64,000 bases of DNA, taken from assembly GCF_027943255.1 (NCBI RefSeq), contig NC_072893.1, positions 30,402,001-30,466,000 of the forward strand, read 5' to 3'. This stretch comes from Anastrepha obliqua. Its lineage: Eukaryota; Arthropoda; Insecta; Diptera; Tephritidae. This document shows positions 42,785 through 54,200 of this stretch, piece after piece. The position numbers and the translations under genes were made by a program. The first letter of the stretch is position 1; every line of letters begins with the position of its first letter. Below the pieces are notes generated by a model that did no database searches, was not told the origin of the DNA, and saw nothing but the letters and a program-made list of their open reading frames with translations.

Positions 42785-44190
42785 ATACACTTAGAGATGT
42801 CATGCAAGATTGACTAACCATGGTTGAAAACTGGTCAAAAGCTAATGGGGTAAGCGTCAACTCCAATAAAACTGAACTCATCCTATTTACCAGGAAACAT
42901 TCCAAAATATAACTCTCCCGACTCTAGTTGGAACGGCACTGTCATTCAGTGATGAGGCCCACTACTTAGGTCTAATACTAGACAGAAAACTAAGTTGGAA
43001 GGCAAATGCCGAAGATAGAGTAAAAAGAGCGACAATAGCACTCTACTCTTGTAAACAGCTGATAGGACTAAGTTGGAGTCTTTCCCCATCTATCGTATAC
43101 TGGCTTTACACAGCAATTGTCAGACCAATCCTAACATACGGTATACTAGTATGGTGGCCGGCTTTAGATAAGTTATATAGTAAAAGAACCATGGTACATG
43201 TTCAAAGAATGGCCAGTCTTTGCATCTGCGGGGTCCTTAGGACTACACCCACAGAGGCACTAAATATTATGTTTAACCTTTTACCAATAGAGCAATGCGG
43301 TAAGCAAACAGATGCCAAAGCAGCTCTCAGACTAAGGGAAATCGGCCTACTCAGAACAAACCAGAGTGGACACTTTTCAATTTTAAAAAAATTCGCCTGC
43401 ATTCCTGGCCCAACGGATTTCTGTAAGACCAAGGATATCAACTTAAATAAATCCTTCGTCACAGTATTTCCATCCAAAGAGAAATGTGATGATGGGCTTA
43501 TTGTTAAGAAAAATGATATAAACATCTATACAGATGGCTCACAACTAGACAACAAAGTAGGTGGAGGGGCTTACTCCGATAAACTCGCCAATCATTTCGC
43601 CTACCTGATCATTGCAGTGTATTTCAGCGGATAAGACGCTGATACCCATGTCTATAACCACTTGTAAATTACTTATAGACAGGAAAACCATCAAAAAGGT
43701 AAATACAAGCTGGCAAAACCTCACAACATACAAACTAAGCAGACAGACATGGCCGAATTGGAACAGCGTTTGATCGAAAATCTTGTTAAGATTTAACAGA
43801 GAAGCTATAAGAAAAATGATAGGTGTATTAACTGGTCATTGTTTAATAGGCAGCCACGCTAGAAGGTTAGGACTCCCGTACTTCGATTTCTGTAGAAGCT
43901 GTCTTAATACAGAAGAAGAGGAAACAGTCAGACACCTTCTATGTGAGTGTGAAAGCTTAACTATGAGGAGGCTGCGCACTCTTGATACAGCATTTCTAAC
44001 CGATGGCAGCGGACACAGCGCATCTAAAACTAACGAAGCTCTGCTCGTTTATTAAAGCTCCCGGATGGTTTGAAAAGGAACCCGTAGGGTAAGGATAAGC
44101 TCCAGTGGTATCAGACTGGGGCTGCGAAAGGTCTAAATGTGTCGCTACGACAACCACCCAACCTATCTACCTATCAAGCGCTCCTACAGC
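42785..44190 (+). pseudogene. LOA/I-type LINE: RT thumb, RNase H, 3' end
   Basis: Frames read WSKANGVSVNSNKTELILFT (42835-42894), LGLILDRKLSWKANAEDRVK (about 42968-43027) and IVRPILTYGILVWWPAL, then an uninterrupted frame 43191-43634 with VQRMASLCICGVLRTTPTEA, NINIYTDGSQLDNKVGGG (first RNase H Asp, about 43515-43570). Most of RNase H is deleted, but TGHCLIGSHARRLGLP (43834-43881) and CRSCLNTEEEETVRHLLCEC (43891-43950) form the zinc-like end. The tail is CCTATCTACCTATC (about 44161-44177). The palm lies outside the copy (5' truncated). Family related to 15430-16410 by its tail. Confidence 0.85.
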
Positions 44191-45689
44191 ACGCCATTCA
44201 ATTATAGTTTGCTTGCACCAAATAAGCTGGCCCCGCCTGTATATCAGAAGAAATCGAAGGGGTAGAAATTAGTATTGGCATACAAATCAGTAGGTCCCTG
44301 GTTGATTTCTTTGCATAGGCAACAAATTTTGGGTTTTTATATAATATTTATTTGACAAATCGTACGAGCTCTGACATAGACTTTTTTTTCAGATTCCTCT
44401 CTAGATTGTGCCCCATTATATGGATGTATGTGTATGCGTTAAAACCCGTTTATTTGTTTATTCATTCAAGATTACGAGTAAAAATGGAAACATGCATTTT
44501 TAATTGGAAACGCTTATCTGGATTTTGAGTGCCATTGTTGCAATGCCATGTTGCTCGTTTGCATATTTTATTTATAGTCCATGCATATGTATGGCACAAG
44601 GACACTTACTCACGCACACACTGACACTTGCACAAACACTCGTACGCTTCCACAAACGCAACACAAATGGCATTCATTTAGAGTCTGAACAGATTTGGTA
44701 GGAGAAATATGGAGAGGGGAAAATAATCGTTTGGACTGTTTACGTAAAAAATGTATAACATGGTAACAATAAGCGCAATTAAAACAAAAACAACAACTAC
44801 AGCGATACAGCAATAACAACAGCGCTAAAACAAAATAAACAAACAAACGAATGGCGCAATCAAATGTAACGAGCCGAACACTGGGTGCTCACCAGCAAAC
44901 CATTTAGCTAACCGACAGCTGTAACAACAACAACAACAGCCAGTCAGTGAGTTAGTCATTCAGTCAGTTAGTCGCCAGTGTCGCCATCCTGCCGGCAGCG
45001 GCAGCCATAAAGTGTTAGACCCACGCTCGTATTTTATTCGTTGGTCGGGTTATTGTGGGCGAGTGGAGGCGCTTTGAGTGATTCAGTATAGACGAGTCGA
45101 CTGTATAGTTACAAAGTTACATAAACGGAGTTGACGTAGTATCACACACACATTTATATTTACATTTATCTGCATATAAGTATATCACATTAACCCTGCA
45201 TGTGAAGCACATTTCTTCTGGCTCTAAGAAACCAGCTCTGGTTTGATTTAGGATATAGCCAGCTGGATAAGAAGCCAGCTCCGATATATTTTTGAAACAC
45301 AATTTTTACCAGCTATTTTTTTTCTTATTTACTAGTATTGACATCTAGCTGATCCCATAAGAAGAGAATTGACCAATTGTGCTTGATTTAAGTTAGATTT
45401 TCTACAACAAGTATTATTGGCACCTTTTGGGACAGCAATAAACTCATCCTAAATAAAAAAATATTATATCGTTACTTGCGTATAAAAATTCAGGCTTCGC
45501 CAGCTTGTGGTCGCAATACTGGAAAGGTAGAAAAATGTATTACAGTGCTGATATTAAATGAAAGGAGCGGTCATAAGGTCGTATTTGTGAAGAAGGTTAC
45601 CACTTATAAAAAAATTATAAAAGAATTAAAAATGTACATACGTTTTTTACTACAGCAAAAAAATAAAATATATTTAAGAAGCATTTAAT
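44191..45689. other. No recognisable gene; CAGT-rich cluster
   Basis: ACAACAACAACAACAGCCAG then repeated CAGTCAGT/TCAGTTAG words at 44925-44990. No open frame of note. Could be a promoter or 5' UTR region; no support beyond base composition. Confidence 0.4.
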
Positions 45690-46690
45690 CCAGAAATATT
45701 GTTATAAATTGTACTTGGAAAACAAGTCTCTGCACGAAATCGGCAAAGAAATTGGCAAATTGCATTCTACGGTGCAAAGTATTACTGCTAATTACGTCAA
45801 TACTGGTAAATTGGAAGCTAATCATCACCAACCCAGAAAGCGAAAAATATTGACTCCACGTCAGGGACGCAACATAGTAGCACCAGTCACGCAAAATCGA
45901 AAAGTAACCTCCCCGATACTATGCCGAAATATTCAAGAGTCTTTGCTTAAAAAAGTAAGTCCACGAACAGTTCGTAATCGTCTGCAAAATGCTGGTTATC
46001 AAAGCAGAGTGGCACGCCGCAAGCCTCAAATCTCAGACATTAACAGAAAGAAGAGATTGGACCTCGCCAAACGCTATATAATTAAGCCAGATTCTTTTCG
46101 GGAAAACGCCATATTCAGTGATGAGTCGCAATTCAATTTTTCCGGATCAGATGGCTCTCCAAAAGTGTGGCGAAAAGAAAATACAGAACTGAATGAAAAA
46201 ATTGTATTCCTACCGTTAAGTACCGAGGAGGAAATTCAATGGTTTGGGTGTGCATAGTTGCATCTGGAGTAGGAAAAATAGTTTTAATTGTTGATAAAAT
46301 GGACAAACATGGACAATACAGATGTATTTAAATATTGTGAAGAATAATTTGCATGATAGTGCTGGTAAACTTGGACTGGTTGCTAAAGGGTTCTTGTTTC
46401 AACAAGACAAAGACCCAAATACTCATCATATCTCGTGCAAGAATGGCTTATTTACCAGTGTAAGCAGCTTAAATATTCACCTCAACCACCGGATCTGAAC
46501 CCAATTGAGCATGTCTGGGAGGTCTTAGAAAGCAGAATAACAAAGCACAAAATAACATCAAAGGCGTCAGTAAAGACAGCTTTAAGTGTTGGGTACTGGT
46601 AATATGTATACACCGACATTTGGAAGCAGTTATTAAAGCTATAGGTGGCCCAAAAAGTACTAAATACTCGTTTTTTCCTATTATTGTTTC
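45690..46690 (+). pseudogene. Tc1-like transposase (DD34E), near complete
   Basis: The frame 45709-46257 (182 codons) covers the HTH domain (LHEIGKEIGKLHSTVQSITA; SPRTVRNRLQNAGYQSRVAR) and the first acidic block AIFSDESQFNFSGSDG (46109-46156). After frameshifts come ASGVGKIVL, LHDSAGKLGL (46355), FLFQQDKDPNTH (second Asp, about 46390-46425) and QPPDLNPIEHVWEVLESRI (catalytic Glu, about 46483-46540). All three catalytic residues are present across frames. The extreme N terminus and clear inverted repeats are missing. The 3' end is near ATAAAATATTCTTTG (46693). Confidence 0.85.
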
Positions 46691-46714
46691 AATAAAATAT
46701 TCTTTGTATGGCTA

Positions 46715-47490
46715 CGTAAAATAATATTTTTGGTCGTCCTAGACGACGTCATGAGTCAATTGACCCTGCACAAAAGAGACGGTCTATGGAGCTTCACCAG
46801 ACATCTTGAAGACCTGGACTCCGCCAATGATATTTGCCTCCTCTCTCACAAACTCGCTATCATGCAAGCGAAGGCGCACAGACTAGTCATGCTGGCACGC
46901 ACTGCCGGATTAGAGGTCAACATCGCCAAGACAAAGGCTATGAGAGTCAACCACAACAAAGCAAAATCCACAATGGTTGACGAGTATCAGGTGGAATTTG
47001 TCGAAAGCTTCTGCTACCTCGGCTGCACTATCACGACAGGCGGCTGAGCAAATGAAGATGTCAACTGGAGGCTAAACAAGACAAGGCAATCTCCAGCTGC
47101 ATTAAACTGCGAATATTCAACTGATGTGTGGAATCATTATTGTGGTACGGAAGTGAAACAAGGCTAGTCTCCAATACAATCACACAGAGGCTACAATATT
47201 TCGTCAACAAATGCCTCCGCATCATCTGTAGAATATACTGAATGAAGAGCCCATTCTATGTCAAATCAAACGCAGAAAGTGGCACTGGACTGGAACCTGC
47301 AAAACAGGTCCTGGTCGGTCCAAATATATTTGGAAAAGGTCGATGTTGCGCGAGCTAGCAGATGCCGACATTGCATGGCACGGATCAAAAACAACAGCCC
47401 AAACCGCGTACGATGGAAGAGTCCCGAGCGGATTGAACAGGAAAAAAAACAAAACAAAAAAGGGAAATATTACCTCAAGGGCATTAAACG
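46715..47490 (+). pseudogene. RTE/CR1-type LINE ORF2 C terminus
   Basis: The frame 46730-47047 reads LEDLDSANDICLLSHKLAIM (palm, YADDI decayed to SANDI, 46808-46867), AGLEVNIAKTKAMRVNHNKA (46908-46967) and VESFCYLGCTITTGG (about 47002-47047). After a stop, TRLVSNTITQRLQYFVNKCL (about 47160-47220) and QKVALDWNLQNRS (47270-47308) continue the thumb and C-terminal region. All are typical of arthropod LINEs of this type. Palm aspartates are partly lost and there are several frameshifts. Confidence 0.75.
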
Positions 47491-47599
47491 AAGAGGTGGC
47501 GTAGAATTAATCATCATGAAATTAATCATAACATTTTTTTTGATTTAGTAATAAAGTTATTCAAAAACAAAACTGGATGATTAATTTTGCGCCACCTTG
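47491..47599 (+). mobile_element. CAAGGTGG MITE, copy 2 (internally deleted)
   Basis: Left end AAGAGGTGGCGTAGAATTAA (47491) and right end GATTAATTTTGCGCCACCTTG (47579-47599) are inverted; TA follows. AAAAAAGTTATTCAAA-like sequence before the right end also occurs in copy 3. Only about 110 bp remain, without the central AAGATTTATAATTTTTG block. Confidence 0.7.
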
Positions 47600-47615
47600 T
47601 ACTTATAAGCTCATA

Positions 47616-48608
47616 CAAGGTGTGTTCAAAAAGTATCGCGCATTTTGTGTTTTCAAAAATGACATATTATGCACTTGTGCCAACGTTTTTTTTTTCAATC
47701 TTCGAAGCACTTAAAAACATAATTTTTTTTATTTTGTTCAGCTCCACCTTCGATGCCGTCTTTATCTCTTCAATCGTAGCGTAGCGTCGTCCTTTCATGG
47801 AACTCTTCAGTTTCGGGAACTAGAAAAAGTCACAGGGGGCCATATCCGGGAATACGGTGGCTGTGGCAGCCTTAGTGTGTTGTTTTTGCCCAAAAAGTCG
47901 CGCACAAGCAACGATGTGTGAGCAGGGGCGTTATCGTGATGCAAGAGACAATTTTTGTTCTTCCACAAATCCGGGAGTTTCTGGCGGATTGCTTCGTGCA
48001 AATTGCGCATAACTTGCAGGTAATATTCCTTATTGACCGTTTTGCCCTGTGGCAAGAACTCATGTTGCACAACGCCCCTGCAATCGAAGAAAACGGTATG
48101 GAAATTTTTTACATTCGACCGAACTTGGCGCGCTTTTTTCGATCTTGGTTCGTGCGGCAGCTTCCATTCAGATGATTGAGCTCTGGTTTCCACATCATAA
48201 TCATAGACCCACGATTCGTCACCACTTATGACTCTCTGGACCAAATTAGCAATGTTCATACGATGCTGCTTTTGGCCGAAATTGAGCAGCTTTGGTACGA
48301 ATTTTGGGGCAACTTCTTTACTTCATCAATTGTTTCGTCTGCTGTTGAAGTGCTCGGGCGTGCGGCATGTTGCTTTGGTCCAAAGTAGCTTCTCCGTATG
48401 ACACAGTCAGCATTTGGAATGCATCCTCGCACTTAATCTCATTTTTCACACAAAATTTGATACAGGTTCTTTGATCCATCTTTTTGAATAGGTAAAAATC
48501 GAATAGTGAGAGACATGAGTACCAACATATCGCCACAAAAAAATCGAAATTCGAATATACGTAGCTAGCGAAAATTCAAAATTCGCGATACTTTTTGAAC
48601 ACACCTCG
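47616..48608 (-). mobile_element. mariner element with intact TIRs
   Basis: The ends CAAGGTGTGTTCAAAAAGTA (47616) and inverted TACTTTTTGAACACACCTCG (to 48608) match over about 25 bp with one mismatch, flanked by TA (47614-47615 and 48609-48610). On the minus strand the transposase starts MDQRTCIKFCVKNEIKCEDA (48479) and continues to RALQQQTKQ, then a deletion and frameshifts, then MNIANLVQRVISGDESWVYD (first Asp, 48259-48200), VFFDCRGVVQHEFLPQGKTV, LLHHDNAPAHTSLLVRDFLG (second Asp, about 47940-47880) and a mutated third block (YSRIWPP). The 993-bp length versus about 1.3 kb for mariners reflects lost HTH-linker and C-terminal coding sequence. Confidence 0.9.
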
Positions 48609-48610
48609 TA

Positions 48611-50082
48611 TATGGCATAAATACTGTTTCTGAACTACCTGTATTAGAAAAAGAAGCGCCGTTGACCATTTGACACTCACTTGCACACCGTTGTGCAAAA
48701 TTCACCAGCTGCTTAAATGAAAAAGACTAGGAACTCAACTTAGCGATGGCTCTAAATTCGCTAAAATGACATCAGTTTTGTACGAGTGTAGTTCCCTAAA
48801 GAGGCTTTTGTCACTGTTTTTCGTATAAATACACACGAGTGTGAAAAGAGTCGTAAAACACTCACACACAAGCCCGCAGAGTTTTTTCAGTTGCCTCTGC
48901 TAAGTTGCTACTGAACTACTGTTGCCACTGGTGTTTGTGTTGTTATAATTTTTTCGCTTCTATTCTTCTTTTTTACCTTGAGCTTTTTATTTCACTCGCT
49001 GGTCTGCGATTCTCTACCCGCCTAACTGTTCCATCCCTCAAACGTTTTTGCCGAAGAATGTAACTTTGCTTTTGTATGTAACTTTGCATGAAGTTTTTTA
49101 GAATGAAAATATTTAACACGCACACTTACATCTATTAGCTTGCGTGTTTATGTTGTGCAAGTATGACCTTAACTGCATTTGTGTTGAGCTGCTAGTTCGT
49201 CTGTCTAAGGCCAACAACTAGTAACTATTGCAGTCGCTAATAAAGCCACACTTTTTGTCACTCGTATTGAAAAGCTTAAATGAAAGTTCATATAGAAAAA
49301 CTAAATCATACTTTCCAAAGAATTAATGAAAGCGCCCAAAAAACTTGAACTGTTATCAAAATACTAAGGATTAGTGCTGAAGCTTTCATGTGTCAAAAGT
49401 TATAAACCAAAATAAGAAAAAAGCTTTGACAACTTTCTTGTTCTTCGTCAAAAAGAACTTGCCAGCGCCTGCAGCGTATGCAGTTTTCGTTTATTTCGAG
49501 TGCGAAAGCAGCGAACTATTGTGAAAAGTGGAAAGTTCACTAAGGCACATTAGAGCGATCAAAAAATTAGAGTATTACAAATAACAAAAATACAAATAGC
49601 AAACAATAACAAATAACAAAAAAAATAATAATAATAAATAATATTAAGTGTCGCAAAGTGATGAACTTTTTATTAATAACTTAGCGACAGCACGAAGCGA
49701 CATTACATCTTCCATTTGATTCGCGCGATAATCGTTTAAGGGATTTCGTAGCATTACTGCCAGAGAGATACATATTTTGTAACCCAGTAATACGGCCCAG
49801 ATCCTGTTTGCCCAAGATGCCTTCAGTCTCCCAAATGAATTCTAAACGCAACAAGGGCATCCATCTCTTTTCCAAATTTCCAAGTTGCAACTCTTAATGA
49901 GACACCCTATACTTGAGTTACACTGTCAGTTGGTTGTTGATAGCTTCTGATGTCATAATCCCTTTGACTTTCCATCAAGTGGAAGTACCCAAACAACAAA
50001 AAGACCTTTACCATTTTACTACCCACACTTCTGCTGTTCAACCATTTTTCATACACACATATACGGATACCTACACACACTA
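48611..50082. other. Unassigned; one short open frame
   Basis: A minus-strand frame at 49890-49681 (69 codons, LGNLEKRWMPLLRLEFIWET) is followed upstream by AGGGTGTCTCATTAAGAG (reverse complement of about 49896-49913), which looks like a transposon tip. I do not recognise the protein. AAATAACAAA repeats at 49575-49660. Confidence 0.35.
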
Positions 50083-50086
50083 GGCC

Positions 50087-52260
50087 GAAAAAGTCTGCGC
50101 TTCTTTCAAAAATATTCAGAATAAATTTCATATTAAATATTTTTCTATACATTTAAAAAAAAATTTTGTTCACTCCATTACATAAACTGTCAATCTTCTT
50201 ACTTCTAAATCAACCACTGAAGAAACAGGAATAATTTAGTACACTCAAACTTTCTACAAAATTCATGAAAATTCAACAAATTAAGAAAAATTTCCAATTC
50301 TTTAGTCTGAACTTTTAGCAATTTTTCCGGTTTGTAGTTTTATATAATAGTTCATTAAATTTTAGTATAAGAAAGAGATGATTTAAAACTCGCATTGATT
50401 TTTGATAATTCTTTCCGCTAATGGTCTCGGGCATTTTCGTCCATAAATCGTATGAGTATAAACCACTTCGAGCATCATCAAAGGTTATGTTGTGTATCTG
50501 GTGGGATCAGAAGGGTGTCATCCACTATGAACTCCTTAAACCATTTGAAACCATCACTGGCAATCGTTACCGATTGCAGCTAATGCGTTCGAATCGCGCC
50601 CTCAAACAAAGCGGCCGGATTGGACGGTGGACATGACAAACTGATTTTGCTGCATGACAACGCCGTGTCACACGTTGCTTAATCGCAAACTGGCCCAATG
50701 AATGGATCAAGTCAAAAGAACTCGAATTTTGGAATGGAGAAATGTTGAAAATCTGCTTTATAATAAAAATTTAATTGTGATGAAAAATAATAGTTTTTTG
50801 TAACTTGATAAGTACCCTGAAGCACGAATTTAAGGTGATGTCTCATTTTCACCCTGTGTCGGCCATCTTTCAGCTACTTTTTTGGATAGCGAATTCTAAA
50901 GAAAAAGTACCCAAAAGCATAGAAATTCAAAATTTTGCTAAAAGGACTATTCTTGCTGCGCAATAAAACGATTTCTAGATCAGGCCAGACCGGAGGAAGA
51001 CAAAGCTATTTAGTGACGCTCTTCCGATGCCAGAATTTTGCATTGCAGGAAGGAGCCTGAGACGGAACATCCTTCGGTTGACGTTTCTACGCAAACAGAA
51101 TAAATTCTTTTTTTTTTTTAAGTGTAATTTTATTTAAAGGAATTTTGATTTAGATCATATTTTGATTGTCGGATGTTTCAACTGCGATTAGCCCAGTCAA
51201 AGAACTTTTAAGCGCGTTTCAGGTCCTTCAGGTTTTCTTCTCCTTAATATCGACTCAAAGCGGCGTCCGCGGAGTGGCAATTGAGGTTTTTGGAAAAAGA
51301 AAAAGTCATAGGGGCTAAATCTGCAGAATACGGTGGTTGTTCGTTGAAATTTGTCGATTTGCTCATAATATGAGCCTTGTGGATGGTGCGTTTTCATGGT
51401 CCATGAGTTTTCTTCCACAAATTGAGCCATTTCATTCCCCCTCAATCGTTTCATAACTTCCAAATAATATTCCTTATTTGCCGCAAAACTCTTTGGGTTG
51501 AATTCCGAGTACACAACACCAGGGTAATCAAAGAAAACGAGTAGCAGGACTATCACATTTGACCGACTTTGCCGTGGTTTTTTGGGTTTAGACTAATCTG
51601 GATAGCGCCATTCAGCCGTCTGGTTGCATGTTGACTGGTTTGCATGTCAAACTCATCTATCCACGTCTCATCACCTGTTATGATGCGTTGGATAAATGTT
51701 GGGTCCGAAGTCACTTGCTCAGGTATGTCTTCAGCCACCTTCTTCCAATGAATTTGTTGAAAGAAATTCAACTCTCTAGGAACGAGTCGACCAGCCACGC
51801 GTCTTCGCGTCTCATGCCCAATTGGTGGTGTAAAATATTGCGAATTGCTTTGTGAGACACGCTAATGTCCCTCAAACTTAAATTATGGTTTCCCAGCACC
51901 CTCGACGCCCTTTGTCGACGTTTTCATCCGTTGAGGACATTGATGGGCGACCAGATCGGGGTAAATCTTCCACGACTTCTCGGGTCTCTGCAGAAGCTTT
52001 ATACCACACGTAGAGCCGTGGCTTTCTGCAACATTTTCACCGATTCGGCACTCGAAATCCCGTTCAAAACACAAAATTTCAGACAAATTCTTTGTTCGAT
52101 ATTTTTATCCATAGTGAAAATCGTAGACTGCGGTTGACTGATATAAATAAATGCCAAAAACAAGCTAATTGAAATATGTTTTTATAAAAGACTTCCACAT
52201 GGCACATACTGTGAATATTGTGGACAGCAAAAATTAATGCAGACTTTTTCCGCCCGGTGT
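50087..52260 (-). mobile_element. mariner element, broken, carrying other fragments
   Basis: Right tip (minus-strand start) GGGCGGAAAAAGTCTGCATT (about 52256-52237) has an inverted match at 50089-50107 (AGGCCGAAAAAGTCTGCGC). Transposase on the minus strand: MDKNIEQRICLKFCVLNGI (from 52112), RITGDETWI-type IITGDETWIDEFDMQTSQHA (first Asp, about 51690-51630), VFFDYPGVVYSEFNPKSFAA (about 51535-51476), NKEYYLEVMKRL, then decayed second and third Asp blocks and PLRGRRFESI (about 51275). Stops and frameshifts throughout. If the 50.1-kb tip belongs to it, about 0.9 kb of foreign sequence, including a second mariner fragment, lies in the 3' side. Confidence 0.65.
50415..50765 (+). pseudogene. mariner transposase fragment, related to 8.3 kb
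   Basis: Frame 50421-50636 reads SYEYKPLRASSKVMLCIWWD, QKGVIHYELLKPFETITGNR and YRLQLMRSNRALKQ, the same blocks as at 8485-8575, followed in another frame by LLHDNAVSHVA-like sequence (about 50645-50680) containing the second Asp. Both ends missing. Same subfamily as 8340-8900. Confidence 0.7.
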
Positions 52261-52261
52261 A

Positions 52262-53130
52262 CCTTCACATCCACTCACGCATACATACATACATATATAC
52301 ACGTGGAGAGTAGACGCGCACTCGCATACTGATCGGCGCATTTTACAAAACGACAGCAGTCACTCAACGGGGCATTCACTCCCAGCTACTCGCACTTGCA
52401 GCGCGATAACTTGCAACGTGTGCCACTCAACGTTACTGCCACTTTGGCAACTGTTGTCAGTTGCATAAGCGTACGCACGGCTATACAAGTACAGGATGTA
52501 TTGGCATGCATGCGAATTGGAGCAATTTAATTTCCAACTTAAATACGAATTTTCGCCTTTATTGTTAACCTCACTGGCAGATTTATTGTAATTATTGTTG
52601 CACTTGCCGTAAGTGGCAGGTAAATCTTATGCACTTAACGGCGGCGAAATAATGCGAAATTTGCCTTGCATATATGCAGGCGCATCAGGCCATGTATGTG
52701 TCATGCGTGCGCCTCTGGAATAAATCCTCATTTTCACAATCGAGGGGCCATCAACACACGGACGCGTCCTTCCGTTCCGGCCGCACACATTTTAGCATTT
52801 CTGCTGCTGACCACAAAAATGTTGCAGACAACGCATTCACAGTTTATTGACATGTTGCCTTTTGAGTCTAGGCAATCGGATTGTGTGTGTGCGTGCGTCT
52901 ATGTTTGTGTGAGTGGCATGACCATTGGCGTGCTGTGTATTTCACACGCATTTTAGCCTGTGACAACGCGTGCGTATGTGCGTTATTGTTACACAGCCGA
53001 TTGCTTTTGCCGTTGCAGTGCATCCGTTTGCATGGATGGGAAATAAATTTCCTCAGTTTATTTTCGCTTACTTGCGCAATGCGATGCGTACGTGAGGGAA
53101 AACGAGCCACTTACACACATATGTATATAC
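52262..53130. other. No recognisable gene; CA/TG-rich
   Basis: ACATACATACATATATAC (52285 on) and GTGTGTGTGCG repeats (52880-52915). Open frames on both strands follow the repeats and show no domain. Confidence 0.45.
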
Positions 53131-53131
53131 G

Positions 53132-54200
53132 AGGGTTGTATGATAAGTAAATGGGCTAGGTCGGAGATCGCGCTGCTCATATTTTCAAAGTGGCATTTTT
53201 CTTAAATTTGCCATAAGTCACAACACGGCTTTCAAACGGACAAGACGCTGTGCACCTTAGTTTTAAACGGTAGCCATTAAAAATAACTTTTGTGGTTTAA
53301 TGTTAAGAGGAAAAATTGGGTATCAAACAGTGATAAAATATTTACTTTTGATGAAATTAAAATGATAGCTACTTCGCTATCTGTAAGACCCGGCGATTAA
53401 TATACCCGGACGTTTCTATACACTTCCTATGACTAGTTATGATAAAAAAATCGACTACCCTTCCCTTACCTTCCCCCACCTTTGACAGGCTCTTCAAGAT
53501 AACATCTCCTCAAGAAGAGATTGGCAAACCCAAAGACCATGGAGAAGAGGAGGAAATAAATTTTTACACGGATAAATCCAGGCTAAAAAGAAAGTAGGCT
53601 AGGAAGTGTTTTCAATTAAGGTTAGAATTTCCGATTTCCGAACTACTGTATCATCTACCAGGCAGAAATCATGGCCATAGAGGTGGTAACTGTGTACCTT
53701 ACCACATCTGCTGTTACAGAAACTACGATAAATATCTTCTCAGATAGTCAGGCGGCCATCAAATCAATGGAGACAGTTATACAAAGATCAGTGGTCGCTC
53801 AGGAATGCCTGGCAGCACCAAATAATATTATCACCATCTTCAGGGTCAAGCATAAAGAATATACTGCGCTGCAAAAGAGCGTCTAAATCGTTCCATGATA
53901 AATAAAAACTGGGGTTCTGATGTTACACTGTGGTACCACAACTCCCCTACATGGCTGAAGTGAGTTGGCTATTCTAAACCGACTGCCGCAAAAACCTAAC
54001 CTAATCTCCCTCGCTATCGACTTTAAATTATTGAACAGTTTACTTTAAACGAAGCCGCACAAACATTTTTCATGAGGTCCGTCCAGGCCATCCCATTGAG
54101 ATCAGCAATTCAGAAATTATTGAAAAAATTCAGGACGTTGTGACAAACGGTCGGAGAGTGAATGTGCGTGAGATTACTGAGATTGTGTGAATTGCAACAA
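53132..54200 (+). mobile_element. mariner 5' part split by a LINE 3' end
   Basis: CGAGGGTTGTATGATAAGTA (53132) is a mariner-type inverted repeat. The coding sequence is not clear in 53160-53440. After the LINE fragment, 54045-54190 reads IFHEVRPGHPIEISNSEIIE and KIQDVVTNGRRVNVREITEI, the RPGRPxEVxTPExIxKVxDxVxxDRRVKVREIAE region of the mariner DNA-binding domain. It is truncated at 54200 next to an RTE copy. Confidence 0.65.
53500..54003 (+). pseudogene. LINE RNase H fragment and 3' end
   Basis: Reads EEEINFYTDKSRLKRK (53550-53600, first Asp retained, Gly lost), then YQAEIMAIEVVTVYL (53655-53700, Glu) and INIFSDSQAAIKSMET (53728-53776, Asp), ending in the region where PGHxxIxGN should be (FRVKHKEY). 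The rest is deleted and the 3' end AAAAACCTAACCTAA (53989-54003) follows after about 110 bases. It is inserted in the mariner remnant. Confidence 0.75.

Noticed and set aside
52666..53150. Cys-rich frames of 89-96 codons
   Set aside because: Translation of GTGTGT/CACACA repeats (CVCVCV-type).
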